Source of the DNA: Rhytidiadelphus loreus
Lineage: Eukaryota; Streptophyta; Bryopsida; Hypnales; Hylocomiaceae
Assembly (NCBI GenBank): GCA_947034895.1
Contig: OX344762.1
Coordinates: 48,711,087-48,775,086 of the forward strand
Direction of reading: 5' to 3'
DNA length: 64,000 nucleotides
Shown: piece after piece, positions 33,838 to 45,618 of the stretch
Numbering within the stretch: position 1 is the stretch's first letter
Layout of the letters: every line of letters starts with the position of its first letter
The notes under the pieces: model-generated
Databases searched by the model: none
What the model was told of the DNA's origin: nothing
The model's input: the letters and a program-made list of their open reading frames with translations, nothing else
Program-made: the position numbers and the translations under genes

Positions 33838-34948
33838 TTAAAAGCAAAGCAAAAAATAGTAACCAAATTAACAAAAATCAACACAAAAGAGTTGATTTTT
33901 TGTTTATTTGGATGTGTTGATTCTAGTACTTTTTAACACAAAAGAGTTGATTTTTTTGTTTATTTGGATGTGTTGATTCTAGTACTTTTTAACACAAAAG
34001 TGTTGATTTTTTTGTTAGTTTTTTGTTAATTTGATCAATATAAAATATTTGAAAAAATCAAGAACTTTGACAATTGACCATACAAAAAGTGCCACATGCC
34101 AATAAAATGCCACCTAGGCAGCCCTGCCACATGGACAAAGGAACGCTAACAAGGTTCAAACCTTGCACCCCATACTTGAGGTGTAAGGTCCAAACCATTG
34201 CATTGCATACTCACACATGTGCCTGTGTGGAGTACTTTCTTATTTATGTAGTTTATGTTTTGTTTTTTCCAATTTGGTATTTTTCAAAGTCAGCAGACTT
34301 TAGAGGTCATTTAGGAATATAAAACAACTTTCTTTTTTAAACTTTGAACTAAAAAAAGTTTCTAAATCAAAGTATCTTTCATTTCCCAAAACCCGTTTGC
34401 AATTTCAAGTCTCCAATCAAAAGTTATGAATAAATTTCAGAGAGGATCTTTCATGATGTAAAAAAAAAAGTTCAATCCAACCCCTCCCTAAAATTTATTC
34501 ATAACTTTGATTGGAGACTTAAAATTGCAAAAGGATTTTTGGAAATGAAAGATACTTTGATTTAAAAACTTCTCTTAGTTCAATTTTTTTTTAATGTTGT
34601 TTTTCTATTCCTAAATGACCTCTGATGTCTGACTTTGAAAAATACCAAATTATAAATGATTTACTTTAAAAAAGAAACCCACATTATTTATAGAATTCTA
34701 ACCATGGTGATTCAAACATTTTTCAAATCAAAAATCTTACTTGAGATTCTTGAAAGTCAAAATAACAAAAAAGTGTTGATTTTTTGGTTGATTTAGAGTT
34801 GCGGTATCCAAATCAGCAAAAAAAATTGTTGATTTTGGCAGTTTTTACCAAAATCAACAAAAAATTGTTCAAATGGATGATACAATATCAAAATCAACAC
34901 TCCTGTGTTGATGTTTTTATTGATTTGGTCACTGTTTTTCTACTAGTG
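33838..34948. mobile_element. CACTA-type element, left end eroded
   Basis: The right end CACTGTTTTTCTACTAGTG (to 34948) is the complement of the CACTAGTAGAAAAACAGTG end seen at 35173. Just inside both edges are repeats of ACCAAATTAACAAAAATCA and ACACAAAAGTGTTGATTT. About 55-bp tandem units lie at 33881-34010. The left terminal CACTA is degraded to GCAAAAAATAGTAACC. The homologous locus at 20.8-21.5 kb has no such insertion. The interior carries hairpin 34271-34651. Confidence 0.65.
34271..34651. repeat. 381-bp imperfect inverted repeat (AAAGTCAGCAGACTTT family)
   Basis: The left arm AATTTGGTATTTTTCAAAGT through CAGCAGACTTTAGAGGTCAT pairs with ATGACCTCTGATGTCTGACT through TTGAAAAATACCAAATT. 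Both arms contain CAATCAAAG(T)TATGAATAAAT. It is a relative of the hairpins at 35645-36007 and 36171-36533. Confidence 0.82.
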
Positions 34949-35172
34949 AATGGAAGATATTAACAATATGAGAGTTCATGCTATATTTAATTTTGGGGCA
35001 AGGATAGTGACAGAGTCTCATGTAGCCAAAAACTTGGAATTCTTCACCTTGCTTGAGATCATTCTTGAAATTGAGTTTTACAATATCAAAACATGAGATT
35101 TGACACTTTGCACATCACAAAGTAGTGCATTTGGGCATATAGCTAAGAAGAGATGACAACCTTAAGTGTCTA
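34949..35172. repeat. Dispersed-repeat sequence between two CACTA elements
   Basis: It matches 21485-21950 (GGAAGATATTAACAAT, TTGAGATCATTCT.GAAATTGAG) and forms the left flank of the next element. Confidence 0.6.
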
Positions 35173-35504
35173 CACTAGTAGAAAAAAACAGTGACCAAAT
35201 TAACAAAACTCAACACAAAAGTGTTGATTTTTTTTGTTAATTTGGACGTGTTGATTTGAACACTTTTGAACACAAAAGTGTTGATTTTTTAACAAAACAG
35301 TGTTGAATCTTAACAAAAAAGTGTTCATTTTCTAACAAAAAAGTGTTGATTTTTTTGTTAATTTGGACATTTTTTTTGAAATATTTTTTTAAAATTTCAT
35401 AAAATATATTTTTTGATGTCTAGGGTAGTGCCACAGGGCCGGCAATCCAACTACCACGTGGCAACCTAGCCAATTGCCACATGGCAATGGCTACCATGGA
35501 AATG

Positions 35505-35580
35505 AAGCCACCAGGGGGTTTGAACCCGGGACCTCATGGTTAGAGGCCAAGGCTCTTGCCAAGGCACCAACCTTTCAAGG
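35505..35580 (-). repeat. tRNA-like segment (possible SINE or tRNA relic)
   Basis: On the minus strand TTGGCAAGAGCCTTGG is followed about 30 bases later by GGTCCCGGGTTCAAACCCC. This resembles a polymerase III A box and B box (GGTTCAAACC), but the cloverleaf does not close well. A similar GGTTCAAACC piece is at about 34160 in the neighbouring element. It is probably a tRNA-derived repeat rather than a functional tRNA. Confidence 0.35.
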
Positions 35581-35644
35581 TGTTTGATTACTAAGGGAAT
35601 AGAAATCCATTTAGATAGTTTTTTCGGATTTTTTTCATTCTTTT

Positions 35645-36007
35645 TTAAAGTCAGCAGACTTTAGGAGCAATTCAGACCCAGTAAAAGACATTTTTTGGAA
35701 AAACTTCAGACTAGAAAACGTTGACAAATCCAGTTATCTTTCACCTCCAACAATTTTTTTGAGATTCGGACCTACCAATCAAAAGTTATGAACAAAAATC
35801 AGAGAGGGATGAAAATGAATATTTATTTTAAAAGTTTTTAAACTCCCTCTCTGATTTTCGTCCATAACTTTTTATTGGTAGGTCCGAATCTCGAAAAAAT
35901 TGTTGGAGGCAAAAGATAACTTAATTTTTCAACTTTTTTAAGTTCAAAGTTTTTCCAAAAAAGTTCTTTTACTGGGTCTGAATTGCCTTTTAAGTCTGCT
36001 GACTTTT
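35645..36007. repeat. 363-bp hairpin inside the CACTA element
   Basis: The left arm AAAGTCAGCAGACTTTAGGA pairs with the right arm ending AAGTCTGCTGACTTTT. The inner stem includes CAATCAAAAGTTATGAAC(A) against its partner GTTCATAACTTTTTATTGG-like sequence. The termini match the hairpins at 34271 and 36171. Confidence 0.82.
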
Positions 36008-36170
36008 TAGAAAATCGATTAGTGATGACTTAATTTTTTTTTAAATCTACATTGTAAAATTAAGACTCCAAAGGCTTCTAAAGAAAAAAAAGATTTAAAA
36101 TATACTTATATATGAATTTGGAGTTGAGGTATATAATTTTATTTACTTTATTCTTTAATGTTTTTCCCAT

Positions 36171-36533
36171 TAAAAGTCAGTAGACTTTGGTGGCAATTTT
36201 GTCCTAGAAGATAAACTTTTCAAAACATCCTTTGAACTAATGAAAGTTTTAAGATGAAAACATCTTTCACCTCCAACAATCCGTTTAAGATTTAAATCTT
36301 TAAATTAAAAGTTATGGACAAAAATCAGAGAAGGTGTTTCAAAATATAAAAAAGAATGTCCATTTTTACCCCTCTCTGATTTTTGTTCATAACTTTTAAT
36401 TAGAAGATCTGAATCTCAAAAAAGTATTTGGAGGTGAAAGATATATCAATTTTACAACTTTCATTAGTCCAAAGTTTCTTGAAAAAAATAATTTTTCAAG
36501 GTGAAAATTGCCCCTAAAGTCTGCTGACTTTAA
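36171..36533. repeat. 363-bp hairpin inside the CACTA element (second)
   Basis: The left arm TAAAAGTCAGTAGACTTTGG pairs with the right arm CCCTAAAGTCTGCTGACTTT. Inner arms carry AATTAAAAGTTATGGAC(A) and its partner. Diverged from the neighbouring hairpin but clearly related. Confidence 0.8.
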
Positions 36534-36837
36534 TAAACACCGAATTGTGTACTTATTTTGTTCGTAAATCTACATTGTATATTGAAGATTCTTAAAGATT
36601 TTTGAAGATTTCTAAGATTTCTAAAAAAATTCAAAAGATTCCAAAAGATTCCAAAAGATTCCCAAAAAATTAACAAAATTTTGTTGATGTGGTAATTGCA
36701 CTATCCAAATCACCAAAAAAAATTGTTAATTAGGGCACAATTAACAAAAATTTGTGAAAGTGGACGTTGTAGTACCCAAATTAACAAAAAATTGTTAATG
36801 TTTTGTTAATTTGGGCACTGTTTTTCTAGTAGTGCTA

Positions 36838-38978
36838 AGACAATACAGTTAGAAGAAAGTTCAAGTACTCTATATTGAATTCTAGAACTTTGTAGACAAT
36901 GGGGTTGTTCTATAGTGTGAGCCTTGTAGTTGTCACCTAGGCCTTGGATTTTCATTTTTATTTATTTTTTGCTCATTTTTATTAGTAATTTCATCCAAAA
37001 AGATATGAAAAGAGCGTTAACATCGTAATGGTGGAAGTTCCTACAATATATGGTGTATTATTCTCTAAAAGTCTTCAAGTGCTCTAGGCACTTCCATTTA
37101 TCATTTCCAGAGTCTAATTAAGTGTTTAGAATGTCAATTAGGAGTTTGAGATAGTTTTGAGCCTTGATGGCTAAAGTAGTAGAAAATATCAAAATTAGAT
37201 TATTATTGCATTTATTCTAGAAGTGCATTTGACATGTCATAAGTTAAGAGAGTGGGTAAATAGGTTGTCAAAAGTCTTACTAAGTCTTAAAAACCTTTAC
37301 AAAATTCATGTAGAAGTTATTATCCAATTTGCGAAAATTGGGAAAAGTTATGTTGTAACTTTGTAGGTAAAAATTCACAATTCTAGAATGTGAGTGACCA
37401 AAGATTGGAAAAATGTGTTTGTAGTTTAAAAACACACTAGGAGCACAACGGTGAAGTCGATTTGCCCAGATTCTCTAGTATGGCAATGATTCCTCCTTGG
37501 AGGAATTAAATCAAGAGGTGTGAATTTAGATCCTCTCACTACTAGTGCAAAGTCAAAAATTTAAACTTGCACTTTGTATTTTGGAACTTCTGAGGAGTTG
37601 CCCCAAAAGTTTCATATTCTTTTGGATTGCAGAAGACAACTCCATGGGAAGTCAACTACATTTATTGGCATTGGAAAATTCATAGAAATTATCCACGTAG
37701 AAATAAAATCCCACTAAAAGTTAGGATAGTTTGTTTTAGCCTAAATAAGAAACCAACCAAATTTCACAACATTCTGACATTGACAAGTACCAAAACCAGT
37801 GGTGTCAACGACTTTTAATGAATTTATAAGATTTACAATGAGTTGACCAATGTACCAAGAATGTAAGATGTTTGAATGAAGTCAACTTGAACTCTTTTCA
37901 TACTTTCTTGAACCTTCCAAACAATCCAAGCTAGGCAAAATCTTGGGAAAGGGCAAACTCCAACATTTGGATTATCTATCTTTTTCATTGGTTTGCAAAT
38001 CGCTAGTTTCTGCTTGCGAAATGGTTTGAAAGTAGTGGATAGGAGGTTTTCTAATTTAGTTTGGGTCTATTGAAGACAATGGCACAATCCATTTGGCGTT
38101 TTGAGCAAATCTCCAAAAATAAAAAAGATCATTACAATAGCGTAGAATTTGAATTGTTAGTGTTGATTTGATTTTTACATAGGTAGTTTTAGGTAATTTG
38201 AGAGGGAAAAGAGGCCTTGGAAAAGTATAAAAGGCCCCCTTCCTCTCTCTTTGCACTCCTCTTTTCATTTTCTTGTTTAGCCACATGCAACCACGTTATT
38301 GGAATTTTGATGATCTGCCAAAAAAATATTGTTTTCATTGCAATTTGAGCATTTGCTCATTGATTTCGAAGCTCTCTTGTGTTTTTGGAGCTTCATTCAA
38401 AGACGTTGGAGTCCCTTTGATGTAGCTTGTTTTTTATTTATTGAAGTGTTGAAGTATTTGAGCTAATTATTGTTTTTTTTCTTGAGTTTCTGAGTCTCTT
38501 GGTACTAACCTCCCCTTCCAAGATTTTTTGTGTGAGATTTTTGCTACAGTTTGTTGAAGAAAATCTCCTTGAAGTTGAAACATATGGAGTAGTCGTTGTT
38601 TGAAGTAGTGTTAGGAAATACTAACAATTCTCTATTGAGCTTTTTCGTGTGGGATTTCTCGACATTTTGTTGAAGAAAATTCCCTTGAAGCCTAGACATA
38701 GAGAATACATGGTCCACATGTTTGTTTTGGAGTCATTTAGAGAAGTTTTGGGTTGGATCCAAACCTCTCAAAGTCCCCGTTCTAACAAGTTTATTTGAAT
38801 TATTGACAAAGAATTTGGCGCTAATCATTGTACGACAAAGCTTCACTCAATGCATTTGTTTAATTTTTCAAAGTCTTATACTAATCATATTCCCCTTATT
38901 GTTTAAGTTAGGGGTCAAAACACCTTGTACAACAACGTTATCAACTTATGACTAAATTTTAGTCCTAAAATATAGGAA
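36838..38978. other. AT-rich intergenic sequence without supported gene
   Basis: Only short open frames without motifs. The first about 60 bp continue the dispersed repeat of 20.8-22 kb. No other structure is evident. Confidence 0.4.
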
Positions 38979-39206
38979 TTAATCCCTTAATGCCTTAATC
39001 CTTTTTCTAATTTAGGCACATTTTTGCTTATATCTTTCTATAGAAATGTCATTTACCGCAATTTCATGATATTGATCAATAAGGAAGGTTGTCTTTTCAA
39101 GATTCAAGTGTTACATTGGATGAATGAAAAGTTAGTTGGATAGAATAGTGACTCAAAGCCCTCTATTCATCGTCCAGAATATGGACGTCGGAGCACTTAA
39201 GAATTA
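38979..39206. mobile_element. TTAA-bounded MITE, about 228 bp (copy 2)
   Basis: It is similar along its length to 30220-30448, in the same orientation. Shared segments include TTTGCTTATATCTTT, AAGGTTGTCTTTTCAAGATT and CAAGTGTTACATTGGATGAA. The left end is TTAATCCCTTAATGCC and the right end is CACTTAAGAATTAA. Confidence 0.8.
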
Positions 39207-39410
39207 ATCCCTTGGACGGCAAAGCTTTGCTCCTAGTCACAATTGTTTAAGTATTTTATTTGTGTAGGTTTCCAAAAAGAAACTCCAAAAGTTGGTGTAA
39301 TTTTGAAAATTTGGCGAGCGGCATCCAACAAGTGAAACTAGGCCATAGCCAGCAAAGATAAAAAAATACAGACAAAGCAAACCACCGAGCCAATCAACCA
39401 ACAAGTCAAT

Positions 39411-40405
39411 TAAAGTAGTGTGCTCATAAACCGTCACTTTAAGGGCTGTTGGGCCTTTTTGATGGTTTTCAGATGTCTAAAAATATTTTCACTTATTTTT
39501 CACATGAAGAGAATTTGATGCGGGATGTAATCCAAGTGGTTTCATATTTTTTTGAGCATTTATGAATTACTTATGAATTTCCAAAGAATTCTGCTATAGG
39601 CATCTATTTGTGATCCTAGGCCTTGCAAAACCCACACACGCGCGGTCTGAAAAAAGATATGGCATGACCAAAAACAAGAGGTGAAGCATTGAAAAAGTAA
39701 TACTTAAGGTTCCTAAATGTGAACTTTACTAAACTGAAGCCCTAAACGCCCCAAGGAACCAATATTGTCTTCACATACTTTCAAGTCCAATTCAAAGTGT
39801 TGTAACTTTTGCATCCAATTTTCAAATTCAATAAAACTTGTTGTAAAATTTGTGCTCTCTCTTCTTGTTTGTGTGATAAAATTTTCAGATCAATCCAAGT
39901 TATACTGATTTTTTGGGAGCCAATTGAAGTTCACAAGTTCAATTTGAGTTCACCAAACTGCATTTGTTGGTTGCAATTTTGGGGGCTTTTATCTCCTTCA
40001 TTTTAAGTTTTTTTTCAGTAAAATTTGTTGGGATATGTTTTTCTTGAAGTCTAGTTATTGTGGTAAAATTTTCATGTCAATTCAAGTTGCTTTGAATGTT
40101 TGGGAGCAATTCGAAGTTCTAAATCCCGACATTCTTTGATCACAATGAACTTTGGCTGCTTATAACTTCTTCATACAAGGTCCGTTTTTAATATTTTTTG
40201 TTGTAAAAGTTGCGCCTACTAGTCTAGTTTGTGTGGCTAAAATCATATATCAATCCAAGAATTAATGAGTGACTGAAAATTATTTTAATAAAAGGATGTT
40301 CAGTTTTAATGTGTTTCTTGCAAAAATGAAGTGGATACCTGTCTTGTATCCACTCTTAGTTCAAAATTGACCCACCCTAGCTCTTATTACACCATATGTG
40401 AAGTA
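39411..40405. repeat. Long AGGTAG-family repeat (inverted copies at 59.9-60.25 and 62.8-63.2 kb)
   Basis: The left edge TTAAAGTAGTGTGCTCATAA, with CCGTCACTTTAAGGGC, is the complement of 60200-60250. The match to the 60-kb copy continues leftward there to about 59890. The later part, 39740-40290, matches 62810-63190 in reverse (ACTTTGGCTGCTTATAAC against its partner). Open frames (66 and 65 codons) lie in the repeat and are not genes. Confidence 0.55.
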
Positions 40406-40410
40406 TAAAT

Positions 40411-40569
40411 TGTTAACTATAGACTTTCATCCACCTCACTTATTCATTCATTAGGAATTAGCATGTATGTATGTAATAGATTCACACCATTGAATTCAGT
40501 CTTTTGAGACGCATTTGCTCAGGTACTAGTTTGTATACGTCTTGTTCTTGTTGTTTACATGTTAGAACA
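40411..40569 (+). repeat. 5' LTR of the Copia element
   Basis: 159 bp, TGTTAACTATAG...ATGTTAGAACA. It carries the typical short TG...CA ends and pairs with 46111-46269. Confidence 0.95.
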
Positions 40570-40581
40570 TGGTATCAGAGC
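40570..40581 (+). promoter_or_regulatory. Primer-binding site (initiator tRNA-Met)
   Basis: TGGTATCAGAGC lies immediately after the 5' LTR and complements the 3' end of plant initiator tRNA-Met, the usual Copia primer. Confidence 0.9.
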
Positions 40582-40760
40582 AATGTTGAAGAACCTTGTT
40601 GAAGAACCTGTCGAAGTTCTTTTTTTTTTAGTCTCTTTGAATGAACGTTTTTTTTTTCTCGTTAGTATATACTTACTTGGTTCAGAGTTCTTGACAGGAT
40701 TGCGAATCATGTATCTTCTATTCATCAAATTGGTTTTTTCTAGTTCACCAGTTCAGCATC

Positions 40761-41652
40761 ATGTCGCGAGATAACGTAGTTCCAAACAAAGCAAAGCTTA
40801 CGGGCTCTGCATCTGTGGAAATATATGATAACTCGCATAGCAAAGAAAGAACGACTTTGGTCGCTTCTGGCCCCACCTTCCAGTACTTCATCATACGAAC
40901 CCACAAATTCAAGAGAATCTGAAGAGTTAGCGGAAGAGAAAGTCGAGCGTCTTATGTACATCATCAGCATGTCAATTAAGCCGTCACTTCTTGCACAGCT
41001 CACAGAGTATCAAGAACCAAGGCTACTATGGAATTTTCTATGTCAGTCTTTTGAAGTAGACAATGACAGTAGAAAATTCAAACTTAAAAATAGACTCTCA
41101 ATACTCTCTTTTTCTGAAAGCTAGCGAGTAGAGGCTTATTTCTCTCAGTTTTGCCAAAATCTGGCTCAATTGTCTGTTATCGGAATGAAGATCGATAATA
41201 CAGACTTAGTTCAAATTGTCATGAAGGCCTTACCTGACAGCTACAACTTGTTTTTACAGAACTATACAAGCGAAGGTCGCTTTCCAAGCCTTGATCAACT
41301 TAAAACCAAACTCATGCTGGAAGAGAGCCGTCGACAATTGAAAGTCGTGATCAAAACTACAGATTTAGAAGCATTATACTTTCGAGAAGGACCTCTGTCA
41401 CGATTTGGTGGGCAACAATACTGTCAACAAGGAGGACAATCCAACCGATACCAAGGAAATCAAGGTAATCCAACTGCCTTTGGAAATGTTCAAAATCGAC
41501 AGATTAGATGTTATTATTGTGGCCAGATGGGACACATTAAAGATATGTGTCCAAAATGCTTGGTTGACATTCGCAAACTTGAAGCCGATCGTTGGGCTAA
41601 GCTATGCATCCAACAACTTTTAGCCAATATCGCCCAAGAATCCACATTTTGA
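40761..41652 (+). pseudogene. Copia gag (degenerate)
   Basis: ATG 40761 opens MSRDNVVPNKAKLTGS. The frame changes near 40810-40830, so that EELAEEKVERLMYIISMSIK and LLWNFLCQSFEVDN follow. A TAG interrupts at 41122-41124, after which the same gag continues (QFCQNLAQLSVIGM, FPSLDQLKTKLMLEESRR). A CCHC knuckle, CYYCGQMGHIKDMC, lies near 41508-41550 and is intact. The frame ends at 41650. Gag forms the virus-like particle and its knuckle binds the RNA. Broken by one shift and one stop, it cannot be made whole. Confidence 0.88.
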
Positions 41653-44600
41653 GGCAGTCCAGAAGCCTGCAAAGTCACAGAGACTCTCGATCAACCAGAA
41701 GAACAAAATTTCGAGATATTTGAGGCAACCGTCTCTTCTCTTGACATCCATGATTCAGACTCTAGTTGGTACCTTGATTTGGGAGCGACTTAGAATGTGA
41801 CTGGAGATCGCAACAACTTCATCAGCTTAGATCAATCTAGTAGCAGTGTAAGAACAACAAGTGGACAGAGTCACAATATTACAGGCAAGAATACTGTACA
41901 TTTCATACTACCAAATGGTGAAATAAAGAAATGCAATGGTGTTTTGTATGTACTGGGTTTGAGGAAAAATTTACTATATGTTGGATCACTTACTGACAAA
42001 GGTATAATTGCATGCTTCGATGATCAATAGTGCTTCCTCTACAGTCGAGGTCACAAGAAAATCGTTGTAGAAGGATTGAGAAACAAACGCAACGGCTTAT
42101 ATCAATTATCGGTACTAAACTTGGAAACAACAATAAATTTAGCACAAATCGATATTAACAAGGCATGCCTTTGGCATCACAGAGCAATCAATTTGACGTA
42201 GCCAGGAGCATAACTGTATTGGCATCCACACCACGTTTTTTATGGACGGAGGGGGTAAATACAATTGTCTTCTTGATCAATCAAACTCCAACCTCATCTA
42301 ATCCACAGGTAACGCCATACTAGTGTCTCTTTGGAAAAGTTCCTGACACTGCTTTTTTAAGAGCCTTTGGATCCAAAGTTTATATTTGGATTGACAAAAA
42401 TCAAAGAGACAAGTTGCAATCAAAAGTCCATGTTGGTTTATTTGTGGGCTATGATGAGCAGCCAAAAGGCTTTTGTATTTGGTTACCTAGCGATATAAAG
42501 CTTATTATAACCCGAAACGTGAAATTTGACAAAACTAGCATATTAATGAAACCTATAGCTCACCCTATACTTGTCTCAACTTTAGTGCCATCAGGAATAA
42601 ATCCATCAACTACTAGTCATCCTGAACTTATTTCAAGGCTCAAAATAGCTCAATTATTGGAATCATAGAAATAAAAAATAGCTAAGTCACCAGAACCTCA
42701 GGGTCCAACTGAACCACCATTTATGGACCACCTAACACCTCAAAGCCTAGAACCTATCTCACAAAGTCAAAAATTGAACAGTGAACCGTCTCAATTACCC
42801 GAGCAATTATCAACCTTGATAGAAGAATCACTAGTTTCAAGTCATCGCATGCCATCTTCACGAAACAAACAACCTTCAGTTAGACTAAGAGATAGCTACA
42901 CTAACTCCCTAGATTCATCGATAGAAGAAACAACCCAATTACAACCAATAGAACAATTTATTGAACCAATAGAAATTGACTATTTTTTTAGGATCATTGA
43001 AGAACCAACAAAGCCCATCAACTTCATTGAAGCAAACAATCATCCGGGATGGCGTCAAGCAATGCAATCAAAACGAGACTCATTGTTGAAGAATGGAACT
43101 TGAGATTATTGCAATCCACCGCCAGGCATAAAACCAGTCACTGCGAAATGGATATTCAAAACCAAAATAGGAGCAGACGGTAAACCTTCAAAACTCAAAG
43201 CATGATTAGTTGCAAGGGAATTTCATCAAACAAAAAGAATCAATTTTGACTCATTTTTGCTCATGTTGCCAAATGGAAAGCTGTGAGAATGGTTGTAGCA
43301 CTAGAGGCAAACAATGATTGGGTACTTATTCATCTTGATGTAATCACAACATTTTTAAACGGTGATCTCAAAGAGGTTGTCTATATGGAAGTTCCAGAAG
43401 GTTTTCATACTTCCTCAACTGTGAAAAAAGTTTGCAAGCTGAGGAAATCATTATATGGACTGCGGCAAGCACCAAGAATGTGGTTTGAAAAAATCAACGG
43501 ATTCCTTGGAGAGCAAGGCCTAACTCACACTGAAGCAGATTACAGCTTGTTCTACATTACAAGCAATACCGGGATTATAATTCTCATTCTTTATGTTAAT
43601 AACTTGCTAGTCACTGGATCAGATAGAGAAGGCATCTATAACCTCAAAGAAAAACTAATGCATCGCTTTTATATGACGAATTTGGAAAATGTTCAATATT
43701 ATCTAGGGGTTGAATTCACAAGATCAAATCATGGAATTTTTTTGTCCCAAAAGGCATATGCAAATCAAATCTTCAAAGAATTCAACATGGAGGCTTATAC
43801 ATCTGCTTCGGTCTCAATGATTGAAGGATCGAATCTTGGCCCAGAAGATGATTCACTGCAAGTTAATATTAGAACATTTCAATGTTTAATCGGCATGCTC
43901 ATCTATCTGATCAACACTAAACCTGAAATATTGTACGCTACAGGGATATTAAGCAGGTACATGCATGATCCTCGTGTGCCACATATGGAAGCTGTCAACC
44001 ACATCTTACAATACATACGAGGAACATTAGAATTCGGGATCTTCTACAAAAGAGATCTTAGTTCATCACTTCTCCACTATACTGATGCAGACTGGGGTAA
44101 TTGCAAGATAGACAGGAAGTCAATTACTGGATGGATTTTTACATTAGCTCGAGGTCCTATATCATGGTCATCCCAAAAGCAGAATATTGTTGCTATCTCA
44201 TCAACAGATGCAAAGGAAAAAGCATTAACGGATGGTATAAGAGAAGCAATATGGTTACAAACTTTATATTCCAAAATCAATAGTGTAACACCAAGCCCTA
44301 TTACGATTTTTTGTGACAATCAGAGCACTATAAGAAAACAGAGTTTTTTTTGATGTTGCAGAAAACATGGGATGGCGTCTTTTTTGACGCGGAAGTAATC
44401 AACGTAGATGTCTCCTAAAATCCGTTATAACTGACTAGTAAAAAACGTGTAACAAACATGTTAAAACATGTCCGATTTTGGCATGTTTTTTGTTGATGTC
44501 AAGAAGAACGTGTGTTTTTCAGCTTCAAAAAACAAACCATGTGGAAGACACGTCAGCGACACGTCACCTATTTTTGGCGGGCAATGCCACGTGTGAAATT

Positions 44601-45547
44601 TTTCATCCATCCAGTCAGATCATTTTTGTATCATTTGAAAATTTTATTGGTGTTTTCTGAGACGTCAAATTAGATGTTTTTTAAAACATCAATTGGTACA
44701 TATAACATATCCTATCTATAAAATGAAGATAAATTAAAAAATTAAAAAAAAATGTCAAATTCAACAAAAATTGAAAAAAACTTACTATTTACCTTCAAGT
44801 AAATTTCTGATGGTAAAATGAAGGAATTTCTTCATTAAAATTTAGTGAGAATGAAGGATTTTGAGGTTTTAATTATATTCTTTCTCTACCCATAGAGAGA
44901 CAAACGATATGGGATAAGTAAAAAAGGGGATGTACAATGAATTACGTTTTTTGGGACGTTCATGCAAACATCTTCAAAGACGTAAATGTCTCACTTGACA
45001 TCTTTGCCTTCTGCCCGAATTGCATTTTTTACCAGTGGTCAATACTCTATTGCTGACTGCACTAATTTTTGCACGTGCAAATTGTAATTAATTTTGACGT
45101 GGACAAAGTTGTTGTAAGTGATGTTTTTTGGGATGTCTTCAAAGAGGTACACGTCTCATTTGACATCTGGCGTTCTAATGTTTACAACGCCATGTCTGTA
45201 TAGACGTCAAAAAAAATTTGCATGACTACGTACGTTAACTTGAAAATGCAGGACGTCTCAAAAAACATGTGCCGTTCTATGGCTAACTCACCAAAAACGT
45301 AGTTTTCTTATAGTGGAGTACTCTCAAGGCCGCCAAAAATCCAGTTCATCATGAACAATTGAAACATATAGAACTTTGGCTACACTTTATTCGAGAGAAT
45401 GTTATGAAAGGGACAGTGGAAACCTTTTATATCCCAATACGAGATCAAATTGCAGATATATTAACAAAACCGCTTGGGAAACAAAGATTTACAAAGCTCA
45501 GAGACGAGATGGGAGTACTATGCCTTAGCTCGATTAAGAAAAGCTAA
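41653..45547 (+). pseudogene. Copia pol: protease, integrase, RT, RNase H (degenerate, interrupted)
   Basis: The protease site region reads SSWYLDLGAT, where families have DSGA, and a stop follows. The GAG-pre-integrase region (LYQLSVLNL, ACLWHHR) stops at about 42200 and jumps to the end of the integrase (VFLINQTPTSSNPQVTPY), so most of the catalytic core is deleted. The C-terminal part YIWIDKNQRDKLQSKVHVGL and a linker follow, then RT from about 42990 (GWRQAMQSKRDSLLKNGT, KPVTAKWIFKTKIGADGKPS) with stops at 43102 and 43204. The main RT frame, 43283-44353, has HLDVITTFLNGDL, KSLYGLRQAPRMWFEK and ILYVNNLLVTG, where the catalytic YVDD pair is NN. RNase H begins HYTDADWGNC, is cut at 44326 by a CACTA element and resumes at 45316, ending near 45547 with DILTKPLGKQRF. 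Confidence 0.9.
44326..45315. mobile_element. Non-autonomous CACTA element nested in the Copia RNase H, 990 bp
   Basis: The left end CACTATAAGAAAACAGAG and the right end (complement CACTATAAGAAAACTACG) share 14 bp. GAG flanks both sides (44323-44325 and 45316-45318). Removing the insert and one GAG restores continuity of the RNase H reading frame. The interior is rich in short GACGT/ACGTC motifs. It has no transposase. The insertion postdates the retrotransposon. Confidence 0.93.
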
Positions 45548-45618
45548 ATTTTATGCAAATAGTGCTCAGCATTGACTAGTGATCGAAAGCTTTTAAACTC
45601 AGCGTTGCTGAAACCCTC

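Larger units (their letters stand above)
35173..36834. mobile_element. Non-autonomous CACTA element, 1662 bp, target duplication CTA
   Basis: The left end CACTAGTAGAAAAAAACAGT and the right end (complement CACTACTAGAAAAACAGTG) are CACTA termini. CTA flanks both sides (35170-35172 and 36835-36837). The joined flanks match uninterrupted sequence at 21945-21985, which serves as an empty paralogous site. Subterminal repeats of AACACAAAAGTGTTGATTT are typical of En/Spm. There is no transposase. The interior has two long hairpins and a tRNA-like segment at about 35510-35575. Confidence 0.9.

Noticed and set aside
35505..35580. Functional tRNA gene
   Set aside because: A- and B-box-like sequences are present, but no acceptor stem closes and the segment is inside a CACTA element.
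43283..44353. Intact reverse transcriptase gene
   Set aside because: The frame is long, but the catalytic YVDD pair is NN, upstream RT has stops, and the 3' part is cut by a CACTA insertion.
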